DNA of 64,000 nucleotides from Butyricicoccus sp. Marseille-Q5471 (GCF_951230135.1 NZ_CATNVC010000002.1:124001-188000), one strand, 5' to 3'; numbered from the stretch's first letter, positions 43,994-53,196 are shown. Made by a program: numbers and translations. Notes: generated by a model not told the origin, from the letters alone.

Positions 43994-46900
43994 TTAAAGC
44001 TGGCCGTACAGCGCTTCGAGCTTCTTCAGATGTGCATAGCGATCTACCGAGGCTTCCTCAGCCTTTTCGAACAACTTCTCGGCACGATCCGGGAAGGAAC
44101 GGGTCAGCGCAGAGTAGCGTGCCTCGTTCATGATGAAGCCGCGGTAATCCTCGCTCTTGGGCTCCTTGGAGTCCAGGATGAAGGGGTTCTTGCCCTCAGC
44201 CTTGAGCGACGGATTGAAGCGGAACATATTCCAGTAACCGCAGTCAACAGCCTTCTTCATCTCGGCCTGGCAATTAACCATGCCGCCCTTGATGGAGTGC
44301 ATCTCGCAGGGAGCGTAGCCGATAATCAGCGACGGGCCCGGATATGCCTCAGCCTCAGCAATAGCCTTCAGCGTCTGCTGCATGTTGGCGCCCATAGCAA
44401 CCTGTGCAACATAAACGTAGCCGTAGGACATCGCGATTTCAGCCAGAGACTTCTTGCCGATCGTCTTGCCGGCAGCCGCGAACTGCGCAACTGCGCCGAT
44501 CGGAGTTGCCTTGGAAGCCTGACCGCCGGTGTTGGAGTAAACCTCGGTATCGAATACCATGACGTTGACGTCCTGACCGGAAGCCAGTACGTGGTCAAGG
44601 CCGCCGAAGCCGATGTCGTAAGCCCAGCCGTCGCCGCCGAAGATCCAGACGGACTTCTTAGCAAGGTACTGCTTGCTTGCAAGGATTTCCTTGCAGGTCG
44701 GGCAGCCGGCAGCTTCGCCCTTTTCGAGCTCTGCAATCAGTGCCTTGGTTGCTTCAGCATTGGCGTCGCCCTCATCCTTGGTTTCCAGGAAGGAGTTGAC
44801 GGCGTTCTTCATGGTGTCGGGCGTGTTCTGTGCGCCTGCCATCTCTTCGAGCTTGGCAATCAGACGCTCACGAACAGCCAACTGGCCGTAGTACATACCC
44901 AGACCGTGCTCAGCATTGTCCTCAAACAGGGAGTTTGCCCAAGCAGGACCGTGGCCGTTTGCATCAACGGTGTACGGCGAGGTAGCAGCCGGGCCGCCCC
45001 AGATGGACGAACAGCCGGTTGCGTTGGAGATATACATACGATCGCCACAAACCTGAGTGATCAGGCGAGCATAAGAGGTCTCGGCACAGCCTGCGCAGGA
45101 GCCGGAGAACTCAAGCAGCGGCTTCTTGAACTGGCTGTCCTTGACGGAATTGACAGAAATCATGTCCGGCTTCTCGGCAACGTCAGCCACCATGTAGTCG
45201 AACGCATCCTGCTGAGCGGCTTCCTGCTCCTGAGCGACCATGGTCAGCGACTTGGTCGGGCAGACGCCGACGCACACGCCGCAGCCCATGCAGTCAAGCG
45301 GAGAAACAGCCAGAGAATACTTGTAAACGCCCTTGCCCTTGCCGGCCTTGATGTCGACAATCTTAGCCGATGCGGGAGCTGCAGCAGCTTCCTCCTCGGT
45401 CAGCGCGAAGGGACGAATGGTTGCGTGCGGGCAAACGTAAGAACACTGGTTACACTGCACACAGGTGTCCTGATTCCAGGTCGGAACGGTAACGGCTACG
45501 CCGCGCTTCTCGTAAGCAGCTGCGCCGTGCGCGAAGGTACCGTCTACATATTCCTCGAATGCGGATACGGGCAGGCTGTCGCCGTCCATACGGCCGATGG
45601 GATCCATCAGATCCTTGACCATCTTGACGGTTGCGGGTGCGCCTTCCAGATGCTGCTCGTCCGCTGCGTCTGCAGCGTCTGCCCAAGCGGCCGGAACGTC
45701 AATCTTGACAAACGCGGTAGCGCCTGCGTCGATTGCCTTGTGGTTCATGTCAACCACATCCTGACCCTTCTTGAGGTAGGACTTGGTTGCAGCGTCCTTC
45801 ATGAACTGGATCGCCTGCTCAGAGGGCATTACCTGTGCCAGCGCGAAGAACGCGGACTGCAGGATGGTGTTGGTGCGCTTGCCCATACCGATTTCAATTG
45901 CAAGATCGATTGCATTGATGGTATACAGCTGAACGTTGTTCTTAGCGATATAACGCTTGGCAACAGCCGGCATGTGGTGATCAAGCTCTTCCGGTGTCCA
46001 CTGGCAGTTAATCAGGAATACGCCGCCCGGCTTTACGTCGCGCACCATCGGGTAACCCTTGATGATGTAAGACGGGTTATGGCAGGCAACGAAGTCAGCC
46101 TTATTAATATAGTAAGGAGAACGGATCGGCTTGTCACCAAAACGCAGATGCGAAACGGTTACGCCGCCGGTCTTCTTGGAGTCGTACTGGAAGTAAGCCT
46201 GTACGAACTTATCGGTATGGTCGCCGATAATCTTGATGGAGTTCTTGTTTGCGCCAACGGTGCCGTCGCCGCCCAGACCCCAGAACTTGCACTCGGTCGT
46301 GCCCTCTGCCGCGGTGTTCGGAGAGGGTTTCTCCTCCAGCGACAGGTAGGTAACGTCGTCGGTGATGCCCAGTGTGAACTGGTGCTTCGGCTCACTCTTA
46401 GCCAGCTCGTCGTATACCGCAAACACGGAAGACGGCGGGGTGTCCTTCGAGCCAAGGCCGTAGCGGCCGCCGGTGACAACCTTATCGGTGATGCCGGCAT
46501 TTGCCAGTGCGGTGACAACGTCAAGGTAGAGCGGCTCGCCCTGCGCGCCGGGCTCCTTGGTACGGTCAAGCACGGCGATCTTCTTGGCGGTAGCCGGGAT
46601 CGCAGCAAGCAGCTTGTCCGCGCGGAACGGACGGTACAGACGAACCTTAACCAGGCCGACCTTGCCGCCGTTTGCATTCATATAATCAATAACTTCCTCG
46701 GCAACGTCGCAAATCGAACCCATCGCAATAATGACGCGATCTGCATCGGCAGCGCCGTAGTAGTTAAACAGCTGGTAATCGGTGCCGAGCTTGGCGTTGA
46801 CCTTTGCCATGTAGTCTTCCACAATGCCCGGAACTGCATCATAGAACTTGTTGCAGGCCTCACGGTGCTGGAAGAATACGTCGCCATTCTCGTGCGAGCC

Positions 46901-47548
46901 GCGCATCATCGCGTGCTCAGGATTCAGTGCGTGCTTACGGAACGCCTCAACAGCGTCCATGTTGCACATTTCCTTCAGGTCCGCATAGTCCCAAACCTGA
47001 ATCTTCTGAATCTCGTGGGAGGTACGGAAGCCGTCAAAGAAGTTAATGAAGGGCACGCGGCTCTCAATGGTTGCAAGATGTGCAACTGCAGAAAGGTCCA
47101 TAACCTCCTGCGGGTTGGTTTCAGCCAGCATAGCGAAACCGGTCTGGCGGCAGGCCATAACGTCGGAGTGGTCGCCGAAGATGTTCAGCGCGTGGGAAGC
47201 AACCGTACGCGCGGAAACGTGGAACACGCAGGGGAGCAGCTCGCCTGCGATCTTATACATATTCGGGATCATGAGCAGCAGACCCTGAGAAGCAGTATAA
47301 GTAGTGGTCAGTGCGCCAGCTGCAAGAGAACCGTGCACCGTGCCCGCCGCGCCTGCCTCGGACTGCATTTCGATCACCTTAACTTCAGTGCCGAAAATGT
47401 TCTTCTGACCGGCGGCGGCCCACAGGTCAACGTTGTCTGCCATGGGGCTGGAAGGGGTAATCGGATAAATACCCGCAACCTCGGTAAACGCATACGACAC
47501 GTGTGCGGCCGCAGTGTTACCGTCCATGGACTTCATCTTTCTTGCCAT
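43994..47548 (-). CDS. nifJ: Pyruvate:ferredoxin (flavodoxin) oxidoreductase
   Basis: 1184-residue single-chain PFOR converting pyruvate and CoA to acetyl-CoA, CO2 and reduced ferredoxin, the central step of anaerobic sugar fermentation. Order: pyrimidine-binding domain (VAGIYPITPSSPMAD), CoA/gamma domain (FWGLGGDGTVGANKNSIKI), two 4Fe-4S ferredoxin motifs (CVQCNQCSYVCPH; CMGCGVCVGVCP), then the TPP-binding domain (GGDGWAYDIGFGGLDHVL) with a proximal-cluster Cys in GSCAGCAETSY. Strong codon bias leaves a long antisense frame open. SD AGGAGG; strong promoter upstream. Confidence 0.98.
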   Translation of the reverse strand: MARKMKSMDGNTAAAHVSYAFTEVAGIYPITPSSPMADNVDLWAAAGQKNIFGTEVKVIEMQSEAGAAGTVHGSLAAGALTTTYTASQGLLLMIPNMYKIAGELLPCVFHVSARTVASHALNIFGDHSDVMACRQTGFAMLAETNPQEVMDLSAVAHLATIESRVPFINFFDGFRTSHEIQKIQVWDYADLKEMCNMDAVEAFRKHALNPEHAMMRGSHENGDVFFQHREACNKFYDAVPGIVEDYMAKVNAKLGTDYQLFNYYGAADADRVIIAMGSICDVAEEVIDYMNANGGKVGLVKVRLYRPFRADKLLAAIPATAKKIAVLDRTKEPGAQGEPLYLDVVTALANAGITDKVVTGGRYGLGSKDTPPSSVFAVYDELAKSEPKHQFTLGITDDVTYLSLEEKPSPNTAAEGTTECKFWGLGGDGTVGANKNSIKIIGDHTDKFVQAYFQYDSKKTGGVTVSHLRFGDKPIRSPYYINKADFVACHNPSYIIKGYPMVRDVKPGGVFLINCQWTPEELDHHMPAVAKRYIAKNNVQLYTINAIDLAIEIGMGKRTNTILQSAFFALAQVMPSEQAIQFMKDAATKSYLKKGQDVVDMNHKAIDAGATAFVKIDVPAAWADAADAADEQHLEGAPATVKMVKDLMDPIGRMDGDSLPVSAFEEYVDGTFAHGAAAYEKRGVAVTVPTWNQDTCVQCNQCSYVCPHATIRPFALTEEEAAAAPASAKIVDIKAGKGKGVYKYSLAVSPLDCMGCGVCVGVCPTKSLTMVAQEQEAAQQDAFDYMVADVAEKPDMISVNSVKDSQFKKPLLEFSGSCAGCAETSYARLITQVCGDRMYISNATGCSSIWGGPAATSPYTVDANGHGPAWANSLFEDNAEHGLGMYYGQLAVRERLIAKLEEMAGAQNTPDTMKNAVNSFLETKDEGDANAEATKALIAELEKGEAAGCPTCKEILASKQYLAKKSVWIFGGDGWAYDIGFGGLDHVLASGQDVNVMVFDTEVYSNTGGQASKATPIGAVAQFAAAGKTIGKKSLAEIAMSYGYVYVAQVAMGANMQQTLKAIAEAEAYPGPSLIIGYAPCEMHSIKGGMVNCQAEMKKAVDCGYWNMFRFNPSLKAEGKNPFILDSKEPKSEDYRGFIMNEARYSALTRSFPDRAEKLFEKAEEASVDRYAHLKKLEALYGQL

Positions 47549-47647
47549 GTTTTATATCCTCCTATCAGTTTATAACTTGCCTAAAGCCTGAAAGCGGCTC
47601 AAGAGCGTCCCTCTCCGCCCTGAAACCGTGCCTAACAGACCCTTTTT

Positions 47648-47676
47648 ATTCTATCACTACCCACCTCAATTGTAAA
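47648..47676 (-). promoter_or_regulatory. nifJ promoter
   Basis: Minus-strand TTTACA (47671-47676) and TAGAAT (47648-47653), 17-nt spacer; about 100-nt leader. No convincing Rex site was found. Confidence 0.7.
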
Positions 47677-47776
47677 CACCAATTTTGACATTTTCATAAC
47701 ATACTCTTCTAGTTGAGTGTATCTTTTCCATGCATTTTCCCTAATATTACATTTCTTTATCAATCCCTCTCACCCG

Positions 47777-47805
47777 TTGCGCGGCGGGTCGGAATATCGT
47801 ATAAT
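47777..47805 (+). promoter_or_regulatory. yifB/comM promoter
   Basis: TTGCGC (47777-47782), 17-nt spacer, TATAAT (47800-47805). Confidence 0.65.
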
Positions 47806-47841
47806 AGTAGCATTAGAAATTTGTCTATTCGGAGGGGTTGT

Positions 47842-49365
47842 ATGGTTTCGCGCGTGCTTTCTGCCGGTTTGCGCGGCATTGACGGGTATATCGTCACCGT
47901 GGAGTGTTTTCTCTCGGGCGGTCTGCCCCGTCTGGACATCGTGGGCCTGCCCACCGGTGCGGTCAGCGAAGCCGGCGAGCGCGTGCGAGCTGCCATGAAG
48001 CACTGCGGTTTTGACTGGCCCGTCTCGCGCCTGACCGTGAACCTTGCCCCGGCCGACACGAAAAAGGCCGGAACCGCGTATGATCTCCCCATTCTACTGT
48101 CCATTCTTGCGGCTGCGGGCGAAATCAACGCGCTGCCGCCCGACGCGGTCTTTCTCGGAGAGCTGTCTCTGACCGGCGAAATCCGACCGGCCTGCGGCGT
48201 GCTGTCCATGGCACTTGCCGCTCGGGACGCAGGCTGTCAGTCGGTGTTTGTGCCGACGCAGAACGCTGCCGAGGCCGCCTACGCAAGCGGCATTACCGTA
48301 TTGCCGGTGCGCAGTTTGGGCGAACTGATTTCCCACCTCGGCGGACAAGCCCCCCTCTCCCCCTGCCCTGCGCCTCCGCCGCCAGTCGGCCATCCGAACG
48401 AACTGGACTTCCGGCATGTTATGGGGCAGCACGCCGTCAAACGTGCGCTGGAGATTGCGGCAGCGGGCGGTCACAACGTCCTGCTCTCCGGCTCGCCCGG
48501 TTCGGGCAAGAGCATGATGGCAAAACGCTTCCCGACCATCCTGCCGCCGCTGACAGATGGTGAGCGGCTCGAGGTAATCCGTGTCTGGTCGGCAGTCGGC
48601 CTCGGCGAAGAAGCCGTTCAGCGTGCGGAGCGCCCCTTTCGTGCGCCGCACCACAACTCCTCCGCTAATGCAGTCGCGGGCGGCTCCGGTGCGGCAGGCC
48701 GTCTGCCCACGCCTGGCGAAATCACACTTGCCCATCGCGGCGTGCTGTTTCTCGATGAGTTCCCCGAATTCCGGCGCGATGTGCTCGAAACGCTTCGTCA
48801 GCCGATGGAGGACGGCCGCGTGACCATTTCCCGCGTTGCGGGGCAGGTCACCTATCCGGCCAATTTCCAGCTGATTGCCGCGATGAACCCGTGCAAATGC
48901 GGCTGGTACGGCACCGACCGCTGTACCTGCTCGCAGTCCTCGGTTCAGCAGTATCTTCGACGGCTCTCCGGCCCGCTGCTCGACCGCATCGACCTTCAGG
49001 TTGCCGTGCAGCCGGTGCAGTACGAGGCTCTCGCCGCACGCGGCAAAACCGAGGAGGAATCCTCCGCCGATATCTGCGCCCGCGTTCTGGCGGCGCGGCA
49101 GATTCAGTACCAAAGGCAGGGGGAAGGCGTGTGCAACGCGAATATCTCTCCCGCCGAACTGGGCACGCTCTGCCCGCTTGAGGCCGATGCATCCCGCATG
49201 TTTGCCGCCGCCTTCCAGCGGCTTGGGCTGACCGCCCGTGCGCATGACCGCGTGCTGCGCGTCGCCCGCACCATTGCGGATTTGGACGGCGCTTCTTCTA
49301 TCGAAGCCGCGCATCTTGCCGAAGCACTGCAGTACCGCACGTTGGACCGTGAAGCCGCCGAGTAA
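47842..49365 (+). CDS. YifB/ComM family Mg-chelatase-like AAA+ ATPase
   Basis: 507 residues. N-terminal ChlI domain (GGLPRLDIVGLPTGAVSEAG), AAA+ core with Walker A SGSPGSGKSMMAKR, Walker B GVLFLDEFPEF and sensor AMNPCKCG, followed by a Mg_chelatase C-terminal domain (GPLLDRIDLQV). ComM homologues promote branch migration during natural transformation; chelatase activity is not implied. ATG 47842 follows GGAGGGG. Confidence 0.93.
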   Translation: MVSRVLSAGLRGIDGYIVTVECFLSGGLPRLDIVGLPTGAVSEAGERVRAAMKHCGFDWPVSRLTVNLAPADTKKAGTAYDLPILLSILAAAGEINALPPDAVFLGELSLTGEIRPACGVLSMALAARDAGCQSVFVPTQNAAEAAYASGITVLPVRSLGELISHLGGQAPLSPCPAPPPPVGHPNELDFRHVMGQHAVKRALEIAAAGGHNVLLSGSPGSGKSMMAKRFPTILPPLTDGERLEVIRVWSAVGLGEEAVQRAERPFRAPHHNSSANAVAGGSGAAGRLPTPGEITLAHRGVLFLDEFPEFRRDVLETLRQPMEDGRVTISRVAGQVTYPANFQLIAAMNPCKCGWYGTDRCTCSQSSVQQYLRRLSGPLLDRIDLQVAVQPVQYEALAARGKTEEESSADICARVLAARQIQYQRQGEGVCNANISPAELGTLCPLEADASRMFAAAFQRLGLTARAHDRVLRVARTIADLDGASSIEAAHLAEALQYRTLDREAAE

Positions 49366-49504
49366 TCCCAGCATTTCCATTTTTTGTGGATAAACCTGTG
49401 TATACTGTGAATAAGTTACGCATTCGACAAATTTCTTTCTTTTTTGTTGTTCCATTCCCATCGTAAAATGTCGAATTATGTCTCATGCAAGGAGGGACTC
49501 TCTT

Positions 49505-50746
49505 ATGCCATTTCCCAAGCTGCGCCGTGCAGGCGCATGCATTCTGCTGCTGACCCAGCTCGTGCCCGGCGCACATGCGCTTTCCGGCATCTCGGTCTGG
49601 GCGCAAAATGACATTGAAGCCGCGCGTGATGCCGGACTGGAGCCCAATGTCTTTGCTTCTCTTTCCGCTACCGCGCCGGTCACGCGCGCAGAGTTCTGCG
49701 CAATTGCGCTCAACGCCTACGAAAATGTAACCGGAAAATCGGTTGCGCCCTCTACGGAGCAGCCATTCACCGACTGTACCGATCCCGATGTGATTACCGC
49801 CTACAAGCTCGGCCTTGTTTCCGGCCGCGGAGACGGCATTTTCGATCCCGATGCACCCATACAGCGGCAGGATTTGTGCGTCATGCTGGTGAACGTGCTG
49901 AACAAGGCCAAGATCAAAGCACCCGCGATTGCAGGCGACGCTTGTGTGGAGGATTTTCCGGATGTTTCGTCCCTGCGCGATTACGCAGTTGATGCGATGA
50001 TTACCATGGTCGATTACGCCATCGTAAACGGTGTTGCCGCTACGGGCAAGGCAACGCAGCTCGCCCCCGCCGGCACGGCCACGCGAGAGCAGGCGCTTAT
50101 TATGACCAACCGCTTCTGCAACACCTTTGCTTCCTCCTATCGTCCCGCAATTGATGGCGATGATGTGGAACTGCCAACCATCGACCAAACCACCAACACC
50201 AAACCCAGCGACATCTGGACCGGACAGGACTTCACGCTGCCGACCACGGACGCAGAAAAGATGACGCTCGTCTACGGGGAGGGCGGCACGCAGTATCAGT
50301 CTGCCGAAGAAGCCGAAGCGAATATGGTTGAAATCGCAGTCAAAGTGTGGAAGCTGCAATCTGACGGCAGCAAGACAACCGGCACAAGCTACATAACAGT
50401 CAACAAAAATCTTGCTCCAATCTATACGAAGATTTTTGAAGAGATTTATAACGGCGATGAGAAATTCCCCATCAAGAACGTTGGAAGCTATGCCTGGCGC
50501 ACGGGCGAACATTCGCAGGGCACGGCGATTGACATCAACTGGGAAGAAAATATGGAAGCGACCATCAATGCCGACGGTACGCTTACCCCGACCTGTGGCA
50601 CCCACTGGACGCCCGGCGAAGATCCCTTTTCAATCCCTGAGGGCGGCGACGTCTATAACGCCTTCACCAAATACGGCTTTACGTGGGGCGGAAATGCCTG
50701 GCGCTCCAAACGCGACTATATGCATTTCAGTTATTTCGGCCGATAA
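49505..50746 (+). CDS. Secreted SLH-domain D-alanyl-D-alanine carboxypeptidase (M15B/VanY type)
   Basis: 413 residues. Signal peptide (ILLLTQLVPGAHAL), then about three SLH-like repeats (VTRAEFCAIALNAYENVTG; AYKLGLVSGRGDGIFDP; AMITMVDYAIVNGVAA) that would attach it to cell-wall polymers, then an M15 peptidase domain with zinc motif GEHSQGTAIDINW and terminal DYMHFSYFGR. It trims peptidoglycan stem peptides. ATG 49505 follows GGAGGG. Confidence 0.9.
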   Translation: MPFPKLRRAGACILLLTQLVPGAHALSGISVWAQNDIEAARDAGLEPNVFASLSATAPVTRAEFCAIALNAYENVTGKSVAPSTEQPFTDCTDPDVITAYKLGLVSGRGDGIFDPDAPIQRQDLCVMLVNVLNKAKIKAPAIAGDACVEDFPDVSSLRDYAVDAMITMVDYAIVNGVAATGKATQLAPAGTATREQALIMTNRFCNTFASSYRPAIDGDDVELPTIDQTTNTKPSDIWTGQDFTLPTTDAEKMTLVYGEGGTQYQSAEEAEANMVEIAVKVWKLQSDGSKTTGTSYITVNKNLAPIYTKIFEEIYNGDEKFPIKNVGSYAWRTGEHSQGTAIDINWEENMEATINADGTLTPTCGTHWTPGEDPFSIPEGGDVYNAFTKYGFTWGGNAWRSKRDYMHFSYFGR

Positions 50747-50754
50747 ACAAAGAA

Positions 50755-50797
50755 AAAACGTCCGTCAAGGCCCTCAAAAGGCTTTAGCGGACGTTTT
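50755..50797 (+). terminator. Terminator after the SLH-VanY gene
   Basis: AAAACGTCCG / CGGACGTTTT stem with an internal GGCC / GGCT hairpin extension. Confidence 0.8.
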
Positions 50798-50861
50798 CTG
50801 TTGTAGAGACTATTGGACAGTCAGATTCAATATTCATTCATTATATCCCCGAAATAAATAT

Positions 50862-50891
50862 AAAAAAACCACGTTTCATAACGAAACGCGG
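50862..50891 (-). terminator. Terminator of the 30-codon ORF
   Basis: Minus-strand CCGCGTTTC / GAAACGTGG hairpin followed by T7, 20 nt after the stop of the small ORF. Confidence 0.8.
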
Positions 50892-50910
50892 ACCTACAAT
50901 AACTGACGGT

Positions 50911-51003
50911 TTATTTTTCGCTCTGAGTCTGATGCTCATCGCCAAAAATCATATCGTCGATATCGGGCGTGTCCGGTCTCTGCGGAATGGTAAGATATCT
51001 CAT
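50911..51003 (-). CDS. 30-residue acidic peptide with its own promoter and terminator
   Basis: The peptide begins MRYLTIPQRPDTPDIDD and ends QTQSEK; it has nine acidic residues, two adjacent Pro-containing segments and no membrane helix. It has a near-perfect SD (AAGGAGGTG, 7 nt before ATG), a promoter TTGCAT-17-TATAAT and a Rho-independent terminator, all on the same strand. No family is recognised. It could be a small regulatory or signalling peptide; an unrelated leader function is possible. Confidence 0.6.
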   Translation of the reverse strand: MRYLTIPQRPDTPDIDDMIFGDEHQTQSEK

Positions 51004-51037
51004 TGATTTACACCTCCTTGTGATGAATTCTTTTTAT

Positions 51038-51066
51038 ATTATATGCACATTGCTGAAAATATGCAA
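51038..51066 (-). promoter_or_regulatory. Promoter of the 30-codon ORF
   Basis: Minus-strand TTGCAT (51061-51066) and TATAAT (51038-51043), 17-nt spacer, 34 nt before the ATG. Confidence 0.75.
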
Positions 51067-51103
51067 GTGAAAATCCTGTAAAGTCACAGAATTGTAACAA
51101 AAT

Positions 51104-51341
51104 AAAAAAAGCACCCCAAAGGGGTGACTGCCTGAAAATATATAAAACCCCGCCCTGCCGATGCAACCCCATTAGTAACCTGCACGTCGATGCAGGTGGG
51201 TTTTCTGTCCGAAATCTCTGCGCTTCCAACATCCGTGTATACCCGGGAGGCCTGCTGCTCGAAATCGGAACTTTCCGAAATCCCGTACTAAAAATGTGGG
51301 TTAAAAAGAGGCCGCTGTCGCACAGGGCAGGGATTTTATAC
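51104..51341 (-). ncRNA. Candidate structured RNA (6S-like architecture) with terminator
   Basis: A stretch of about 200 nt without an ORF, between a DUF1292 gene and a CACCCC/GGGGTG-T7 terminator (51104-51126). Its ends pair in a long closing helix: minus-strand ATAAAATCCCTGCCCTG (51323-51339) with CAGGGCGGGGTTTTAT (51142-51157), 10 bp, one bulged U, then 6 bp. Inside the 3' half is a perfect 7-bp hairpin (ACCTGCA / TGCAGGT at 51178-51197). Closing stem, large interior and 3'-side hairpin are what 6S RNA looks like, but conserved 6S sequence was not verified. Other RNA classes considered did not fit. Confidence 0.45.
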
Positions 51342-51347
51342 CGCTTT

Positions 51348-51620
51348 TTACTCTTCTTCTGCTTCCGCGCGCTCCATGACGATATCAAAGACCGCGTCGG
51401 CGATTGCGTCATCCTCAACCGCTTCCAGAAGTTCTTCGCCGCCCTCTTCTACTACTTTCAGAATGACGACTTCGGCCTCTTCCTCAACGGAAAGGTCCGC
51501 AGGAATAAAGGCCAGATAGGTCTCGCCTTCGTATTCCACCGTATCGATGTGCTCAAACTCAACGTCGTTGCCGTCCTCATCGGTCAGCGTTACAAAGTTG
51601 TTGCCAAACTCTTCACTCAT
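51348..51620 (-). CDS. DUF1292 domain protein (YrzB-like)
   Basis: 90-residue acidic protein. NNFVTLTDEDGNDVEFEHID, TVEYEGETYLAFIPAD and EEAEVVILKVVEE are the family pattern. ATG 51620 follows AGGAGGTG; the longer frame upstream has no SD. In many Firmicutes this gene sits with ruvX and alaS; those are not here. Function unknown. Confidence 0.88.
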   Translation of the reverse strand: MSEEFGNNFVTLTDEDGNDVEFEHIDTVEYEGETYLAFIPADLSVEEEAEVVILKVVEEGGEELLEAVEDDAIADAVFDIVMERAEAEEE

Positions 51621-51788
51621 CGTCCGGCACCTCCTAAATATTCCTTCAAAATTGAAAGAGTGTCCTCTTCCTATCCCTAGCATAGCAAATGAAGCGGGCT
51701 TTGTAAAGTGAAAATTAACAGCCCGGCACTGTCATAGTATGCCGTCAGCGGATTAAATCATACCAGCAGAAACGCAAGAAAAAAAGGC

Positions 51789-51817
51789 TTGACTTTATGA
51801 AAAAGGTTTGGTATAGT
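51789..51817 (+). promoter_or_regulatory. infC operon promoter
   Basis: TTGACT (51789-51794), 17-nt spacer, TATAGT (51812-51817). The leader to infC is about 165 nt. Confidence 0.8.
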
Positions 51818-51920
51818 TATTCAGGTACAAAGAAGAAGGCAACGTCCTCACCCGCAGCTTTGCGACCGGGTCAATAATCCAAACTGCCGCGCTCTGCGTG
51901 TGCCGTTCGGCTTATTCGGG

Positions 51921-51953
51921 AGGACGATCATGCTTATTGATCCGTCCTTTTTC
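51921..51953 (+). terminator. Leader attenuator of infC-rpmI-rplT (L20-leader-like)
   Basis: AGGACGATCA / TGATCCGTCCT hairpin (one bulge) followed by a T-rich tail, 38 nt before infC and inside the leader. An attenuator in this place is known for the L20-controlled infC operon of Firmicutes. Similarity here is by position and shape; L20 binding is not shown. Confidence 0.65.
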
Positions 51954-51990
51954 TATTTTTATTATCCGTTTTGTTTGGAGGTGCTTATCC

Positions 51991-52509
51991 ATTAGCAGCA
52001 TGGAACATCAGATCAACGAAGAGATCCGCGACAAGGAAGTCCGCCTGATTGGCGACGACAGTGAGCAGCTGGGCATCGTTTCTATTCAGGAAGCGCAGAA
52101 CCTTGCTATTGAAAAGGGCATGGATCTGGTTAAAATCGCCCCGCAGGCCAAGCCCCCGGTCTGCAAAATCATGGACTACGGCAAGTTCCGCTTTGAACAG
52201 GCCAAGCGTGAAAAAGAAGCGCGCAAAAACCAGCGCATCGTGGAGACCAAGGAGATTCGACTGACCCCTAATATTGACGTTGGCGACCTGAATGTAAAGG
52301 TTAAAAACGCCTGCCGTTTCCTCAAGGACGGCGACAAGGTCAAGGTAACGGTTCGCTTCCGCGGCCGCCAGGTGACGCACGCGTCACTCGGACAGGATCT
52401 GCTCCGTCGCTTCGCTGAGCTGTGCACCGAGTGCAGCACTGTGGAAAAGCAGCCCAAGCTCGAAGGTCGCCAGATGATGATGTTTTTGGCGCCAATCAAG
52501 GAAAAGTAA
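51991..52509 (+). CDS. infC: Translation initiation factor IF-3
   Basis: 172 residues beginning at a rare ATT codon (51991), 8 nt after GGAGGT, as usual for infC, whose non-AUG start provides autoregulation by IF-3. N-domain EHQINEEIRDKEVRLIGDDS, linker, C-domain with DYGKFRFEQAKREKEARK and KVKVTVRFRGRQ. The first internal ATG is only 3 codons further (51 SS-M), but its SD spacing is worse. First gene of infC-rpmI-rplT. Confidence 0.97.
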   Translation: MSSMEHQINEEIRDKEVRLIGDDSEQLGIVSIQEAQNLAIEKGMDLVKIAPQAKPPVCKIMDYGKFRFEQAKREKEARKNQRIVETKEIRLTPNIDVGDLNVKVKNACRFLKDGDKVKVTVRFRGRQVTHASLGQDLLRRFAELCTECSTVEKQPKLEGRQMMMFLAPIKEK

Positions 52510-52553
52510 TCATATAGCGCGTTTTTGCGCAAATTCAGAGAGGAGCAAAACCT

Positions 52554-52757
52554 ATGCCTAAGATTAAAACGCACAGCGGTGCAAAAAAGAGATTCTCCGT
52601 AACCAAGACCGGCAAGATCAAGCGCGGTCACGCCGGTAAGCGCCATCTGCTCAACGGCCATGGTAAGAACACCAAGCTCAAGCGCCACCTGCGCAAGGAA
52701 GGCTTCGCGGATTCTACCAACGTAGCTCAGGTCAAGCGCCTGATCCCCTACAAATAA
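52554..52757 (+). CDS. rpmI: 50S ribosomal protein L35
   Basis: 67 residues, [20 protein letters not shown] start and [11 protein letters not shown], both typical. SD AGAGGAG. Second gene of the operon. Confidence 0.98.
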   Translation: MPKIKTHSGAKKRFSVTKTGKIKRGHAGKRHLLNGHGKNTKLKRHLRKEGFADSTNVAQVKRLIPYK

Positions 52758-52796
52758 GTTAAAATAATATCATCTTTTATATAGGAGGCAATACAA

Positions 52797-53150
52797 ATGG
52801 CAAGAGTTAAGGGCGCAATGATGACGCGCAAAAGAAGAAAGAAGATCCTCAAGCGCGCCAAGGGTTACTGGGGTTCCAAGTCGACTCATTTCCGCGTAGC
52901 CAATCAGGCGGTTATGAAGTCTCTGAAGTACGCTTACATCGGCCGCAAGCACAAGAAGCGTGACTTCCGCCGTCTGTGGATCACCCGCATCTCGGCTGCT
53001 GCCAAGACCTGCGATATGAACTACAGCCGCTTCATGAACGGTCTGAAGAAGTCCGGCATCGACATCAACCGTAAGATGCTGGCTGATCTGGCTGTAAACG
53101 ACAAGGCTGCTTTCGCTGCTCTGGCAGAAAAGGCAAAGGCTGCTCTCTAA
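52797..53150 (+). CDS. rplT: 50S ribosomal protein L20
   Basis: 117 residues; [38 protein letters not shown] and [20 protein letters not shown] are diagnostic. Binds 23S rRNA in assembly and likely represses the operon by binding the leader. SD AGGAGG. Confidence 0.98.
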   Translation: MARVKGAMMTRKRRKKILKRAKGYWGSKSTHFRVANQAVMKSLKYAYIGRKHKKRDFRRLWITRISAAAKTCDMNYSRFMNGLKKSGIDINRKMLADLAVNDKAAFAALAEKAKAAL

Positions 53151-53160
53151 GAGTTTTTCC

Positions 53161-53195
53161 AAAGACGAAACGCATCATGCGTTTCGTCTTTTTTT
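53161..53195 (+). terminator. Terminator of the infC operon
   Basis: AAAGACGAAACGCA / TGCGTTTCGTCTTT stem with T tract. Confidence 0.9.
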
Positions 53196-53196
53196 A

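Noticed and set aside
44030-47575. 1181-codon open frame antisense to nifJ
   Set aside because: It mirrors a highly expressed, codon-biased gene in register; low stop frequency on the opposite strand is a codon-bias effect. No SD, no domain, many low-complexity residues.
51104-51341. RNase P RNA, tmRNA or T-box reading of the structured region
   Set aside because: Too short for RNase P; no tag-peptide or tmRNA ends; no T-box GGUGG bulge, and no aminoacyl-tRNA or amino-acid gene downstream.
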